Assembly (NCBI RefSeq): GCF_940670765.1
Contig: NZ_CALNVW010000019.1
Coordinates: 124,001 to 188,000 of the forward strand
Reading direction: 5' to 3'
DNA from: Streptomyces sp. A 4/2
GTDB lineage: Bacteria > Actinomycetota > Actinomycetes > Streptomycetales > Streptomycetaceae
DNA: 64,000 nucleotides
The position numbers were made by a program, and so were the translations under genes. Below the pieces are notes generated by a model, which saw only the letters and a list, made by a program, of their open reading frames with translations, made no database searches and was not told where the DNA came from. This document shows positions 16,632-26,050 of this stretch, piece after piece (within the stretch, counting starts at the first letter, position 1; each line of letters starts with the position of its first letter).

Positions 16632-17534
16632 ATGAGCGGGCCGGTGGGCGAGCGCGGGCCGGTGGACTGTGGGCTGGTGTCGGGCGGGCTGGTGTCGGGC
16701 GGGCCGGTGGAGCCGGTGCCGCCCGGGGCGCGTGCGGCGGAGTTCCTGGAGCGGTGGGGGCTGCGCCAGGAGGGGCCGCCGATGCGCGGACAGGTCGCGG
16801 TCGTGCTGCCGGTGGTGCGCACGGCCGACGGGGCGCGGGCCGCGCTGAAGCTCCAGGACGTGGACGAGGAGACCGCCGGGGAGCCGGTCGCGCTGCGGGC
16901 GTGGGGCGGGGCGGGCGCGGTACGGCTGCTCGACCACGACCCGGCGACCGGCACGCTGCTGCTGGAACGGCTCGACGAGACCCGGCCGCTGTCCCGCGTA
17001 CCGGACGTGCTGGCGGCGACCGAGGTGATCGCGGGGCTGCTCGCGAGGCTGACGTCGGTGCCCGCGCCCGAGGGGGTGCGGCGGCTGAGTGACATCGCGG
17101 CCCGGATGCTCGACGGCGTACCGGAGGCGGTGGCGTCCCTGGCCGACGCGGCGGACCGGCGGCTGCTGGTGAGTTGCGCGGCTGCCGTGCGTGAGGTCGC
17201 CGGGGAGCCCGGGGACCGGCTGCTGCACTGGGACCTGCACTTCGACAACGTCCTGGCGGCCGGACGTGAACCCTGGCTGGCCATCGACCCGAAACCTCTT
17301 GCGGGCGACCCGGGCTTCGAACTGCTGCCCGCGCTGTGGAACCGGTTCGGGGAAGGGCAGTTGCTGCGCCGCTTCGACCTGATGACCGAGGTGCTGGGCC
17401 TGTCCGGTGAGCGGGAGCGCGCACGGGCCTGGACGCTGGGGCGGGTCCTCCAGAACGGCCTGTGGGATGCGCGCGAGGGTGCGTCGCGGCTGCGGCCGGA
17501 GCTGGCGGAGATCGCCCGTCTCCTGCTGCGCTGA
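16632..17534 (+). CDS. Aminoglycoside 6-phosphotransferase-like / hydroxyurea-resistance kinase
   Basis: 300 aa, ATG behind GAGGGGAC. The C-terminal half has the Brenner motif HWDLHFDNVL (catalytic Asp) and the metal site IDPKPLAGDPGFE, a signature of the APH(6)/StrB family. Members phosphorylate streptomycin or, in the hydroxyurea-resistance branch, hydroxyurea. The N-terminus carries short GGLVSGGPV-type repeats, so the true start could lie further in. No streptomycin genes are nearby, so an intrinsic-resistance or house-cleaning kinase is the best guess. Confidence 0.82.
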   Translation: MSGPVGERGPVDCGLVSGGLVSGGPVEPVPPGARAAEFLERWGLRQEGPPMRGQVAVVLPVVRTADGARAALKLQDVDEETAGEPVALRAWGGAGAVRLLDHDPATGTLLLERLDETRPLSRVPDVLAATEVIAGLLARLTSVPAPEGVRRLSDIAARMLDGVPEAVASLADAADRRLLVSCAAAVREVAGEPGDRLLHWDLHFDNVLAAGREPWLAIDPKPLAGDPGFELLPALWNRFGEGQLLRRFDLMTEVLGLSGERERARAWTLGRVLQNGLWDAREGASRLRPELAEIARLLLR

Positions 17535-17566
17535 CCGGCCCTGACTCCCCGCCCTCCGGACGGTCT

Positions 17567-17572
17567 TAGGCT
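17567..17572 (+). promoter_or_regulatory. Leaderless -10 box (TAGGCT) for the GNAT gene
   Basis: TAGGCT ends 6 bases before the ATG at 17579 and no ribosome site is present, which is the geometry of leaderless transcription in Streptomyces. Confidence 0.5.
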
Positions 17573-17578
17573 GCCTGC

Positions 17579-18049
17579 ATGATTCGCAACGCCACACCCG
17601 CCGATGTCCCCGTCATCCACGCGATGGTCCAGGACCTCGCGGAGTACGAGAAGGCCCTGCACGAGGTCCGTGCCACCGAGGCGCAGTTGCACGAGGCGCT
17701 GTTCGGGGAGCGCCCGGCCGCGTTCGCGTTCATCGCGGAGACACCGGACGGGCAGGTCGCCGGGTTCGCCCTGTGGTTCCTCAACTTCTCCACCTGGCGC
17801 GGGGTGCATGGCATCTACCTGGAGGACCTGTACGTACGCCCGGAGCTGCGCGGCGGAGGCTACGGCAAGGCCCTGCTGACGGAGCTGGCCCGGACCTGCG
17901 TGGAGCGCGGGTACGAGCGTCTGGAGTGGTCCGTACTGAACTGGAACGAGCCGTCCATCACGTTCTACGAGGCGCTGGGCGCCCGGCCGCAGGACGAGTG
18001 GACGGTGTACCGGCTGACGGACGGGGCGCTGGCCGCGCTGGGGTCGTAG
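17579..18049 (+). CDS. GNAT N-acetyltransferase, diamine-acetyltransferase-like
   Basis: 156 aa with a complete GNAT fold: IYLEDLYVRPELRGGGYGKALL contains the acetyl-CoA pyrophosphate loop (R-x2-G-x-G-x-A/G). WRGVHGIYLEDLYV and NEPSITFYEALGA resemble spermidine/spermine acetyltransferase (SAT1/PaiA-like) proteins, so polyamines or small amines are likely acceptors. Probably transcribed without a leader. It follows the APH-like kinase by 45 bases and is convergent with the drug-exporter gene. Confidence 0.85.
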   Translation: MIRNATPADVPVIHAMVQDLAEYEKALHEVRATEAQLHEALFGERPAAFAFIAETPDGQVAGFALWFLNFSTWRGVHGIYLEDLYVRPELRGGGYGKALLTELARTCVERGYERLEWSVLNWNEPSITFYEALGARPQDEWTVYRLTDGALAALGS

Positions 18050-18108
18050 CACGCCCCGGAGGGGGCCGCGTGGGTGGCCTGGCGGGGTCTTGAGGGCCCT
18101 GGTGCGGG

Positions 18109-19629
18109 TCAGCCGGATGCGGCCTCCGCCTCGGCCTCCCGGGTCTTCGGTGCCCGTCCCGTCACCATGGTGAACGCGACCACCGCCCCCGCCACCATGA
18201 AGATCGCGGCCCAGCCGGTGGCCACGGTGAAGCCGTGCACCACACCGGTGTTCGTGATCTGCGCCTGTTGCTGCTTGCTGTGGGCGGACGCCAGGTGGCT
18301 CGCGAGATAGGTGGCGGTGGTGGTGGTCGCGATCGTGTTGAGCAGTGAGGTACCGATCGAACCTCCCACCTGCTGGGCGGTGTTGACGGTCGCCGAGGTG
18401 ACGCCCGAGTCCTGCGGGGCGACGCCCGCGGTGGCCGTCGCCATCACCGGCATGAAGACGAGGCCTATGCCGAAGCCGAGCAGCAGGGTGCCGGGGAGGA
18501 TGTGCGTCGGGTAGTCCGAGCGCGTCCCGATGAAGGTCAGGGCGTAGAGCCCGCCCGCGCCGATCAGCATGCCGGGGGCCATGAGCAGGCGCGGCGGTAT
18601 GAAGTGGAGCAGCCGCGCGGCGATCTGGGTGGAGGCGATGATGAGCATCGCGGACATCGGGAGGTAGGCGAAGCCCGTCTTCATCGGGGAGTAGTCGAGG
18701 ACGGTCTGCATGTAGTACGTCAGGAACAGGAACATCCCGAACATGGCCAGCGTGGCCAGGGCCATCGTGATGATCGAGCCGCTGCGGTTGCGGTCCTCGA
18801 TGATGTGCAGCGGCAGCATGGGGTGCGCGGCGTGCTTCTGCCACCAGCCGAAGGTGACGAGCAGGACGACGCCCACGATGAGCAGGGTGATGACGAGCGG
18901 TGCGGACCAGCCGTCCGTCTCGGCCTGACTCACCCCGTAGACGATGGCGACCAGGCCGCCGCAGCCGAGGAGCGCGCCGAGGATGTCGAGGTGGCTCTCC
19001 TGCTGGCCCTGGCGGTCGCTGAGCTGGGTGACGGCGCCGGTGACGGCGAGGACCGCGATGAGCACGTTGACGTACAGGCACCACCGCCAGTCGAGGTACT
19101 CGGTGAGGATGCCGCCGAGGAGCAGGCCGATCGCCGCGCCGGCGCCCGCGATGGCGCCGTAGATGCCGAAGGCCTTGGCCCGATCCCTGCCCCCGGAGAA
19201 GGTCGTGGTCAGCAGGGAGAGCGCGGACGGCGCGAGGACGGCGGCGAACGCGCCCTGGAGCGCGCGGGCGCCGAAGAGCATCGCACCGTTGACCGAAGCG
19301 CCGCCGAGCGCGGAGGCGACCGCGAATCCGACCAGGCCGAAGATGAAGGTGCGTTTACGGCCGACGAGGTCGGCGACGCGGCCACCGAGCAGCAGCAGCC
19401 CGCCGAAGGCGAGGGTGTACGCGGTGACGACCCACTGGCGGTTGCCGTTCGTGAGGTGCAGGTCGTGCTGGGCCGAGGGGAGGGCGATGTTCACGATGGT
19501 GGCGTCGAGCACCACCATCAGCTGGGCCAGGGCGATGACGGCCAGGGCCCACCAGCGGTGCGGATCGGGCTGGTCGGGTGTGCCCGGGGGCCCGTCGGGC
19601 TCCGGGGTGGATATCGCCGCGTGACTCAT
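18109..19629 (-). CDS. DHA2-family (EmrB/QacA) multidrug MFS exporter
   Basis: 506 aa with 14 membrane helices. Family motifs: LDATIVNIALPSAQHDL (motif D1), GGRVADLVGRKR (motif A) and GIYGAIAGAGAAIGLLLGGIL (motif C, typical of antiporters). It should expel toxic small molecules by proton antiport. No TetR-type regulator is adjacent. The start at 19629 has no strong ribosome site. The region 19630-19771 behind it contains nothing recognisable. Confidence 0.9.
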   Translation of the reverse strand: MSHAAISTPEPDGPPGTPDQPDPHRWWALAVIALAQLMVVLDATIVNIALPSAQHDLHLTNGNRQWVVTAYTLAFGGLLLLGGRVADLVGRKRTFIFGLVGFAVASALGGASVNGAMLFGARALQGAFAAVLAPSALSLLTTTFSGGRDRAKAFGIYGAIAGAGAAIGLLLGGILTEYLDWRWCLYVNVLIAVLAVTGAVTQLSDRQGQQESHLDILGALLGCGGLVAIVYGVSQAETDGWSAPLVITLLIVGVVLLVTFGWWQKHAAHPMLPLHIIEDRNRSGSIITMALATLAMFGMFLFLTYYMQTVLDYSPMKTGFAYLPMSAMLIIASTQIAARLLHFIPPRLLMAPGMLIGAGGLYALTFIGTRSDYPTHILPGTLLLGFGIGLVFMPVMATATAGVAPQDSGVTSATVNTAQQVGGSIGTSLLNTIATTTTATYLASHLASAHSKQQQAQITNTGVVHGFTVATGWAAIFMVAGAVVAFTMVTGRAPKTREAEAEAASG

Positions 19630-19771
19630 CTGTCCAGAGGATCACAGGATGTTGCCGATCGCCCCTTTTGTGCACCCTCTGGTCCGGCCCCGCCTGCGCC
19701 CCGTCGTCCGGCCCTGCCCGCGCCCTCCTCCGTCCGGCCCTGTTGCGCCCCTCGTCCTCACCAAGGCGTGA

Positions 19772-20932
19772 TCAGGACGTGCTCTCCAGCCTGCTCGACG
19801 CCAGAGCCAGGCCTGCGGCCTCGATCGCACTGTTGAAGGAGACCTCGGCCAGCAGGCCGGGCGCGGCCACCTGGTCGCCCGCGAGGAAGACCCCGTCGCC
19901 CCTGCGGACGGCGGGCCGGTCGCGCCAGGTGGTACAGGGGAGGTCGACCGCCCCCGTACGCCCCGCCGAGACGGACGACCGCCGCCAGGTGACGCGCTCC
20001 CGCCAGCCGGGGAAGCCCACGTCGAGGAGGCGCTCGGCGTGCGCCACACCGGCCTCCTTGGACTCCTCGGGGGCGAGGGGCAGCTGCGCCTGGAGGAGCT
20101 GCTCGCCCGCCGGGGCGAGGGTGGGGTCCTGCGCGGTGAACCGTTCGATCCAGCCGGGGGCGTCGAGGTCGGAGATCACCCAGGGGTCGCCGCGCCGGGT
20201 CCTGAGCGCCATGTCGACCAGGGCCGTACGGCCACCGGTCCAGTGGAGGCTCTCGTCGCGCAGCAGCCGCCGGGCCGCGTCGAGGGAGGTGGCGACGATC
20301 ACCGGCCCCTCCCCGGTGGGGAGTTCGGTCACCCGGGCGTCGGTCTCGATCCGTACGCCCAACTCCCGGGCGCGGCCCGCCATCCGGTCGATGAGGGTGC
20401 CCCAGCCGCCCCGTACGAAGCGCGCCTCGGGCGGCACCTTGGCGACGCGGCGCAGCCGGGGCTGGACGAACGCGGCGGACAGCGAGCCGGGGTCGTGGTG
20501 GTAGAGGGCCACGCCGATGAAGTGCGCGGCGGCGCGGGCGCCGTCCGCGCCGACCTCACCGGTGGCCCAGGTGAGGAAGTCCTGGTCCACGGGGGCCTGT
20601 TCGGGCGCGCGGCGGGCCAGCCTGAGCAGGGCGAACGGGGGCGTCCTGCGCAGCGTCCCGCCGAGGTGCATCCGCAGCCGGGCCAGCGCCAGGGGCGGAG
20701 CGGCGACGACCGGGTCGAGCAGCTGCCGCTGCTTGAGCCAGGTCCAGTTCGGGCCGTCGCTGTACAGGGCGTGCGGCCCCTCGTTGGTGCGGTACGGGCC
20801 TTCGGCCGTACGGGCACGGCCGCCCAGGGTCCGGTGTGCCTCCCACAGGGTCACCTCGGCGCCCGACTCGGCTGCGGTGATGGCGGCGGTGAGTCCGGCG
20901 AATCCGCCGCCGATGACAGTGATGCGTCGCAT
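19772..20932 (-). CDS. FAD-dependent amine oxidase / phytoene desaturase-like oxidoreductase
   Basis: 386 aa, ATG behind AAGGAGC. The N-terminal dinucleotide motif TVIGGGFAGLTAAITAAESG and LGGRART are typical of the amine oxidase/phytoene desaturase superfamily, and the C-terminal GVFLAGDQVAAPGLLAEVSFNSAIEAA completes the FAD site. No carotenoid genes are adjacent, so the substrate is unknown. It is divergent from the pentapeptide-repeat gene. Confidence 0.83.
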   Translation of the reverse strand: MRRITVIGGGFAGLTAAITAAESGAEVTLWEAHRTLGGRARTAEGPYRTNEGPHALYSDGPNWTWLKQRQLLDPVVAAPPLALARLRMHLGGTLRRTPPFALLRLARRAPEQAPVDQDFLTWATGEVGADGARAAAHFIGVALYHHDPGSLSAAFVQPRLRRVAKVPPEARFVRGGWGTLIDRMAGRARELGVRIETDARVTELPTGEGPVIVATSLDAARRLLRDESLHWTGGRTALVDMALRTRRGDPWVISDLDAPGWIERFTAQDPTLAPAGEQLLQAQLPLAPEESKEAGVAHAERLLDVGFPGWRERVTWRRSSVSAGRTGAVDLPCTTWRDRPAVRRGDGVFLAGDQVAAPGLLAEVSFNSAIEAAGLALASSRLESTS

Positions 20933-21055
20933 GGGGTCGCTCCTTGTGCTTCAGCTGCTGCCTGAATGCTCCGTGTTCACCGGGACGGATGGCGCGGGGG
21001 CAGATGTGACATCCGGATGGGGGCGATGTCAGTGGCGTGGTTCACCATGGAAGGC

Positions 21056-21739
21056 ATGGCAGCACGGAACGGCGCGAAGAGAACCCCACAGGTGCGGCGG
21101 CCGGAGGTGCGGCTTCCGCCGCTCAGCCCGTACTCGGGCCGCGGGCTGGAGCCCGACGGCGACTACGACGGACTGGAGTTCACCGGTGAGGACTTCACCG
21201 GCCAGTCGGGCGCGGGAGCGCGCTTCATGGACTGCGCCCTCAGGGAGTGCGTACTCGAAGGGACGGAGCTGGTACGGGCCCGCTTCATCGACTCCGTACT
21301 TTCCGGGGCGAGAGGCGTGGGCACGGACCTCGCGGGTGCGTCCCTGCGCGATGTGGAGGTGCTGGACGCGCGGCTCGGCGGCGTGCAGATGCACGGGGCG
21401 GTACTGGAGCGGGTGGTGGTGCGCGGCGGGAAGATCGACTATCTGAATCTGCGCGAGGCGCGGCTCAAGGACGTGGTCTTCGAGGGGTGTGTCCTGGCGG
21501 AGCCGGACTTCGGGTCGGCGCGGCTGGAGCGGGTGGAGTTCGTGGGGTGCACGCTGCGGGGGGTGGACTTCAGCGGGGTGCGGCTGAAGGACGTGGACCT
21601 CAGGACGGTTGCCGCGATGGACATCGCGCGGGGGGTCGAGCGGCTGGCGGGAGCGGTGATCAGCCCGGCACAGCTGCTGGAACTGGCACCGGCGTTCGCG
21701 GCACAGATCGGGGTGCGGGTGGCGGGGGCGGGCGAGTAG
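21056..21739 (+). CDS. Pentapeptide-repeat protein
   Basis: About 227 aa. From residue 40 to 190 it shows repeating A(D/N)LXX-like pentapeptides (FTGEDFTGQ, CALRECVLEGTELVRARF, DLAGASLRDVEVL, CTLRGVDFSGVRLKDVDL), which fold as a right-handed quadrilateral beta-helix. Some relatives (Qnr, MfpA) mimic DNA and protect gyrase; most are uncharacterised. Start uncertain: in-frame ATGs occur at 21017, 21026, 21047 and 21056, and none has a well-spaced ribosome site. Cytoplasmic, no signal peptide. Confidence 0.8.
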   Translation: MAARNGAKRTPQVRRPEVRLPPLSPYSGRGLEPDGDYDGLEFTGEDFTGQSGAGARFMDCALRECVLEGTELVRARFIDSVLSGARGVGTDLAGASLRDVEVLDARLGGVQMHGAVLERVVVRGGKIDYLNLREARLKDVVFEGCVLAEPDFGSARLERVEFVGCTLRGVDFSGVRLKDVDLRTVAAMDIARGVERLAGAVISPAQLLELAPAFAAQIGVRVAGAGE

Positions 21740-21901
21740 TCCGGCGGGGGCGCGCGTGGCCGGGTGGAAGCACAGGTCGCCCGGCTCCTGGACGCCGTTG
21801 TCCGGCGGGGGCGCGCGGGGCCGGGTGGCGCCTCCCGGCGGCACCTTCCCTGGCGTTGCCTGCACCGCCTGCACCCGGGGGACGCCTGCACCCGGGGACG
21901 C
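21740..21901. repeat. Short direct repeats between genes
   Basis: A 27-bp near-identical direct repeat (TCCGGCGGGGGCGCGCG...) at 21740 and 21801, followed by three copies of a CCTGCACCCGGGG-like unit near 21860-21915 that run into the next gene's 3' end. Nothing else was seen. Confidence 0.5.
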
Positions 21902-22399
21902 CTACACCCGGGGGAACCGCGCCTGGAGCCCCCAGACCGCCGGGTTGTCCACCAGGCCCTCGTGCATGTCGCCCAGATCCGCGATCAGATCGTGCAGGAA
22001 GTCCCGCGCCTCCCGACGCAGCACCTTGTGCCCGAACGTGAGCGGCGGCTCCTCGACCGGCATCCAGTCGGCGGCGACATCCACCCACCCGAACCGCCGC
22101 TCGAAGAACATCCGGTCCGTCGACTCGGTGAAGTCCAGCTCGGCATGTTGCGGCCGGGCCGCCCGGTTACCGCGAGGGTCCTGGTCGATCTGCTCGACGA
22201 TGTCGCACAGCGCCCACGCGAAGTCGAGCACCGGCACCCATCCCCAGGCTGTGGACACCTCGCGGTCCGCCTTGGTGTCGGCGAGGTAGACGTCGCCGCA
22301 GAACAGGTCGTGCCGCAGCGCGCGGACGTCCGCGCGCCGGTAGTCCGTCTGCGGGGGGTCCGGGAAGCGGCGGGAGAGGGAGTAGCCGATGTCGAGCAC
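21902..22399 (-). CDS. Conserved hypothetical protein, 165 aa
   Basis: A cytoplasmic acidic protein rich in Trp and aromatic residues (AWGWVPVLDFAWALCDIVEQID, RRFGWVDVAADWMPVE) without membrane segments or known catalytic motifs. Length and composition resemble small Streptomyces hypothetical or immunity-like proteins, but I cannot name a family. Starts ATG at 22399 with no strong ribosome site. It is convergent with the pentapeptide-repeat gene and divergent from the M1 peptidase gene. Confidence 0.65.
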   Translation of the reverse strand: MLDIGYSLSRRFPDPPQTDYRRADVRALRHDLFCGDVYLADTKADREVSTAWGWVPVLDFAWALCDIVEQIDQDPRGNRAARPQHAELDFTESTDRMFFERRFGWVDVAADWMPVEEPPLTFGHKVLRREARDFLHDLIADLGDMHEGLVDNPAVWGLQARFPRV

Positions 22400-22708
22400 G
22401 GTTCGATGGTGTCACGGCTGAGAGGCCGTCCCGTCCGGCGGAGCGCACTCGTCCGGATGCGCCCCACCCGGTTGCGCCCCGTCCGGCGGAGCGCAACCGC
22501 CCGGTCGCACTCCGTCCCGTGGCCGACGCGGGCCCGGTCACGTTCCGTCCGTACACGGCCCGCCCGGCGGTGCCCCCCGGCCGTCCCCTCCGGCCCTCCC
22601 CGTGGGCCGGGCGCCCGGGCCCGTCCGGCGTACGGGAACGGAACACGAGCCGGACGGCTCACGCCCTCGGCGGCACGGGCAGGGAGTCCCGCTCATAGGA
22701 TCGCGGAC
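22400..22708. other. Intergenic, low-complexity
   Basis: 308 bases of GC-rich DNA holding two copies of CCGTCCGGCGGAGCGCA (near 22430 and 22483) and the leaderless -10 box TAGGAT (22696-22701) for the downstream gene. No gene seen. Confidence 0.5.
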
Positions 22709-24094
22709 GTGGACCAGTACAGACGCCGTACCGCCGCGCCCGCCGCGCTGACCGCTGTCCTGTCCCTGCTCGCGGCGTGCAGCGCGGGTGTGCACGGCAG
22801 ACCCGGTGGCGACGCGCTGCACGACCCGTACTTCCCCCGGGTCGGCAACGGCGGCTACGACGTCCAGCACTACGGCCTCACCCTCGACTACGACCCGGAC
22901 ACCGACCGGCTCCGGGGCACCGCCGACATCACGGCCCGCGCCAACGAGGACCTCTCGGCGTTCAACCTGGACTTCACGGGGATGAAGGTGGACGGCGCGA
23001 CCGTCGACGGCGCGTACGCCCCCGCGAACCGGGCGGGCAGCGAGTTGACGCTCCGCCCGCACCACGACCTCGACCGGGGCGCGACCTTCCGTACCGTCGT
23101 CCGCTACTCGGGCGAGCCGGAGACCCTCACCGACCCGGACTCCTCGCAGGAGGGCTGGCTGCCCAACGGCGGCGGCGCGCTCGCGCTAGGTGAGCCGGTC
23201 GGCTCGATGGCCTGGTTCCCGGGCAACGACCACCCGTCGGACAAGGCGACGTACGACATCACGGTCACCGTCCCGGAAGGCCTCCAGGCCGTCTCCAACG
23301 GCGAGTTGACCTCGCAGCGGACCACCGCCGGCCGCACCACCTTCCACTGGCACTGCGCCGAGCCGATGGCGACCTATCTGGCGACCGTGGCGATCGGCCC
23401 GTACAAGACCCACTCCTACAAGGCACCTTCGGGACTGCCGGTCTTCACGGCGGTCGACCCGGACGAGGAGGAGAAGACCGCCTCGGTCGTGGCCCGGGTG
23501 CCGGAGATCGTCGCCTGGGAGAGCAAGAAGTTCGGCCCGTACCCCTTCGATTCGACGGGCGTGATCATCGCCCCCGAGAAGTCCGCCGGTTACTCGCTGG
23601 AGACCCAGACCCGCCCGGTGCTCCCCGGCGACCAGGCCAGCCTCTCGACGCTCGTCCACGAACTGTCCCACCAGTGGTTCGGCGACTCGGTCACTCCGGA
23701 GTCCTGGCGGGACATGTGGCTGAACGAGGGCTTCGCGACGTACGCGGCGTGGATGTGGGACGAGGACCACGGCGGCAAGAGCGTCGAGGACCACTTCGAT
23801 GACGCCTACCAGGAAGCCGCCAACTGGGCCTTCCCGCCAGCGGATCCGCCGGGCCCGAAGGACATCTCCGCCTCGCCGGTCTACGGCCGGGGCGCGATGG
23901 TCCTCGACCGGATCCGCCGGACGGTCGGCGACGACGCGTTCTTCGCGATGGTGCGGGGCTGGGCGAAGGACCACCGCTACGGCAACGTCTCGACGTCGGA
24001 CTTCACCGCGTACGCCGAGAAGAAGACCGGCAAGGACCTGAGCGGGATCTGGGCCACGTGGCTGTACGGCAAGGACAAACCGGCGGAGCCGTAG
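22709..24094 (+). CDS. M1-family zinc metallopeptidase lipoprotein
   Basis: 461 aa from a GTG at 22709, seven bases after a TAGGAT -10 box, so probably leaderless. The N-terminus is a lipoprotein signal ending LSLLAAC. The zinc site HELSHQW (near residue 316) and downstream NEGFATY (third ligand Glu) define gluzincin M1 aminopeptidases. The usual GAMEN exopeptidase motif is replaced by a Gly-Tyr-Ser variant (SAGYSLE), as in many secreted actinobacterial relatives. Shorter than full PepN enzymes because the C-terminal alpha domain is missing. Expected place: outer face of the membrane, trimming peptides for uptake. Confidence 0.9.
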   Translation: MDQYRRRTAAPAALTAVLSLLAACSAGVHGRPGGDALHDPYFPRVGNGGYDVQHYGLTLDYDPDTDRLRGTADITARANEDLSAFNLDFTGMKVDGATVDGAYAPANRAGSELTLRPHHDLDRGATFRTVVRYSGEPETLTDPDSSQEGWLPNGGGALALGEPVGSMAWFPGNDHPSDKATYDITVTVPEGLQAVSNGELTSQRTTAGRTTFHWHCAEPMATYLATVAIGPYKTHSYKAPSGLPVFTAVDPDEEEKTASVVARVPEIVAWESKKFGPYPFDSTGVIIAPEKSAGYSLETQTRPVLPGDQASLSTLVHELSHQWFGDSVTPESWRDMWLNEGFATYAAWMWDEDHGGKSVEDHFDDAYQEAANWAFPPADPPGPKDISASPVYGRGAMVLDRIRRTVGDDAFFAMVRGWAKDHRYGNVSTSDFTAYAEKKTGKDLSGIWATWLYGKDKPAEP

Positions 24095-24182
24095 ACCGGC
24101 CGTTACCTGGGGGCCCCGCCGGGGCAGATTCCAGGTGGCAGTCTCGCTCGGTCAGGTCGAGTAAGAAATTCAGCTGGTGGGG

Positions 24183-24794
24183 TCAGAGTTCGGAATCACG
24201 TCCGCGTGGTCGCGCCTCTCCGGTGGACCTCATGCTCAGGACGGCCGCGACAGCGAAGAGGCACACTGCTGCGATCGCTGAGAGGGCCGATGTGCTCCCG
24301 TGCAGTGGCCAGGCCCACGGATAGGGTCTTCCTCCCGGGCCCATGCCGATGAGGGCACAGCCCACGGGAACCATGGCCACTGCCAGCGGACCGTACCGGG
24401 GGCCGAAGAAGTACTGCACGATGAGACCCACACCGATGTATCCGACCAGGTTGCGTGCGACTCCCGGTGCCAGGTCGAAGTCGAGCCACCACATCTCGAC
24501 CAGCCCAAGAACGAGAGCAACCAGAGCAGTTCCGGCGACCGCGCTGGTCCGGTAGGCCGCGACGGGGCGGACAGCCACAGCATCCGAATCCCACGGCGTC
24601 CTGCTCAGTGCGTGCAGGAGTACGCACGCCGGTACTACCGGTAGGGCCAGAGGAATGGGGATGCCGGTTCCCAGACCGCCGAGAAGGGAGGGGATGGGCA
24701 GTGCGGAACCAGCCAGTAGGGGTGCTACCGCGAAACTGGCCAGCAAGGTAGCCGCGTACGTGTGCACCATATGGGCGCGCAGCCACCAGATCAC
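24183..24794 (-). CDS. Integral membrane protein, last gene of ABC-type islet
   Basis: 203 aa with about five membrane helices and a polar C-terminus. GTG start at 24794 overlaps the stop of the preceding permease-like gene as GTGA, so the two are translationally coupled. No family recognised. Together with the upstream ATPase and 418-aa membrane protein it probably forms one transporter or immunity complex. Codon use and GC are lower than in the surrounding genes. Confidence 0.7.
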   Translation of the reverse strand: MIWWLRAHMVHTYAATLLASFAVAPLLAGSALPIPSLLGGLGTGIPIPLALPVVPACVLLHALSRTPWDSDAVAVRPVAAYRTSAVAGTALVALVLGLVEMWWLDFDLAPGVARNLVGYIGVGLIVQYFFGPRYGPLAVAMVPVGCALIGMGPGGRPYPWAWPLHGSTSALSAIAAVCLFAVAAVLSMRSTGEARPRGRDSEL

Positions 24795-26047
24795 GAGTTC
24801 CCCGCCAACGGGCCTCGGAAGGAAGCAGGGTTGAGGTCAGGATCCACCGCGCAGTCCAGGACGGATCGCATGTTCCGCTCGTACCAGGCGTGTTGCTGTG
24901 CAGGGCGCAACTTCCGCACCTCCTCAGCCAGGTCGACAGCGTCGCTCACCCAATGTTGCACCAGGTCGGCCTTGGTCTCGCCGCCCGTCAGCGCGAGCCA
25001 CGCGTAGATCGCGGTGTGGGCAGCATCTCCCGGATACTCGGCCCGGGGGCGCATCGCACATGCAGGAGGAGCTGTGGGCAGGACACTTGTGGCCACAGTT
25101 GCCCGAATGCTGGCCTCACTGGGCTGGGGCTGGCCGAATTCAATTCGTGCCGCAGTGGAAACACCCACGCTGTGCACGCGCTGACCGGCATCCTTCGCCC
25201 AACGCGTGATCTCTTTCCGGCGGTCGTACTGCTCGGGCCATACGCACACCACGGGTTGGGTGCCGGCGCACTTCAGGAGATTCTGATTCCGTGCTTGCGT
25301 TCCTTGGAACTCAAGTGGCACCGCGAGCCCTACCGCTCCAGCAGTTCCCAGGACCACGGCAGAGATCACATAGATACGATGCCGTCGTTGCTTTGTCCCG
25401 AAAGCGGTGGCCAGGAGAGCAGCGGCCAACAGTCCGGCGGAGAAGGTGATCGTGGCAGCCATGCTGCGCACGGAGGCGGTCTGGTCAAGACCGCAACACT
25501 CGACGATGCCCTGGCCGTTCAAGTGCCGCAACCACGGCACTTCCCCCAGGGCCGCAGGCCAGAAGCCCCAGAGATACCCGAAGATCAGCATGGACGCCGC
25601 ACCCAGCATGCGTGGCATCAGCGGACCGATGAGCCAGCCGAGTGCGATGTGGGAAACGACCACGGCGTAGGCGGTGACCAGTACCCCCAGGCTGGGGAAT
25701 CCAGGTGCCCCTACAGCGGATGTGGAGATCGCCGCGAGGGAAGCGAGCAGTCCCAACAGCCCCAGTGCTGCGACCGGGGCGAGATGCATCCAAGCGACCT
25801 GGAGAGGGTTGCGCGCCGGCGCCCAGCCGTCCACGCCTGCTCGGTGGATCCTTGCTGCCTCCCAAGCGGCGCACGCGCCACAGGCCGCACTCACGAAGCC
25901 GAGGACGATCAGGGACTGAGTGGTCGCCGACTCCCAGTACGCGATCACGGAGTCGGTGTTCTGTGCGCCGAACCAGAACAGAACGGGAACGAGGACAAGG
26001 GCAATCCAGGCAGCCGGGCCCGATCGCAACAGTGTAGTGATCCGCAT
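24791..26047 (-). CDS. ABC transporter permease-like membrane protein
   Basis: 418 aa: about seven N-terminal membrane helices, then an outside domain from about residue 260 (LKCAGTQPVVCVWPEQYDRR) to the end. Starts 3 bases after the ATPase gene's stop. Architecture, not sequence, suggests an ABC-2-like permease; no standard permease motif is seen. The outside domain could bind the secreted protein encoded at the head of the operon. Noticeably lower GC than flanking genes, suggesting acquisition. Confidence 0.72.
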   Translation of the reverse strand: MRITTLLRSGPAAWIALVLVPVLFWFGAQNTDSVIAYWESATTQSLIVLGFVSAACGACAAWEAARIHRAGVDGWAPARNPLQVAWMHLAPVAALGLLGLLASLAAISTSAVGAPGFPSLGVLVTAYAVVVSHIALGWLIGPLMPRMLGAASMLIFGYLWGFWPAALGEVPWLRHLNGQGIVECCGLDQTASVRSMAATITFSAGLLAAALLATAFGTKQRRHRIYVISAVVLGTAGAVGLAVPLEFQGTQARNQNLLKCAGTQPVVCVWPEQYDRRKEITRWAKDAGQRVHSVGVSTAARIEFGQPQPSEASIRATVATSVLPTAPPACAMRPRAEYPGDAAHTAIYAWLALTGGETKADLVQHWVSDAVDLAEEVRKLRPAQQHAWYERNMRSVLDCAVDPDLNPASFRGPLAGNS

Positions 26048-26050
26048 GGT

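Noticed and set aside
16580..19084. An 834-codon minus-strand frame opposite the kinase, GNAT and part of the exporter
   Set aside because: No domain, low-complexity translation; the opposite strand has clear families.
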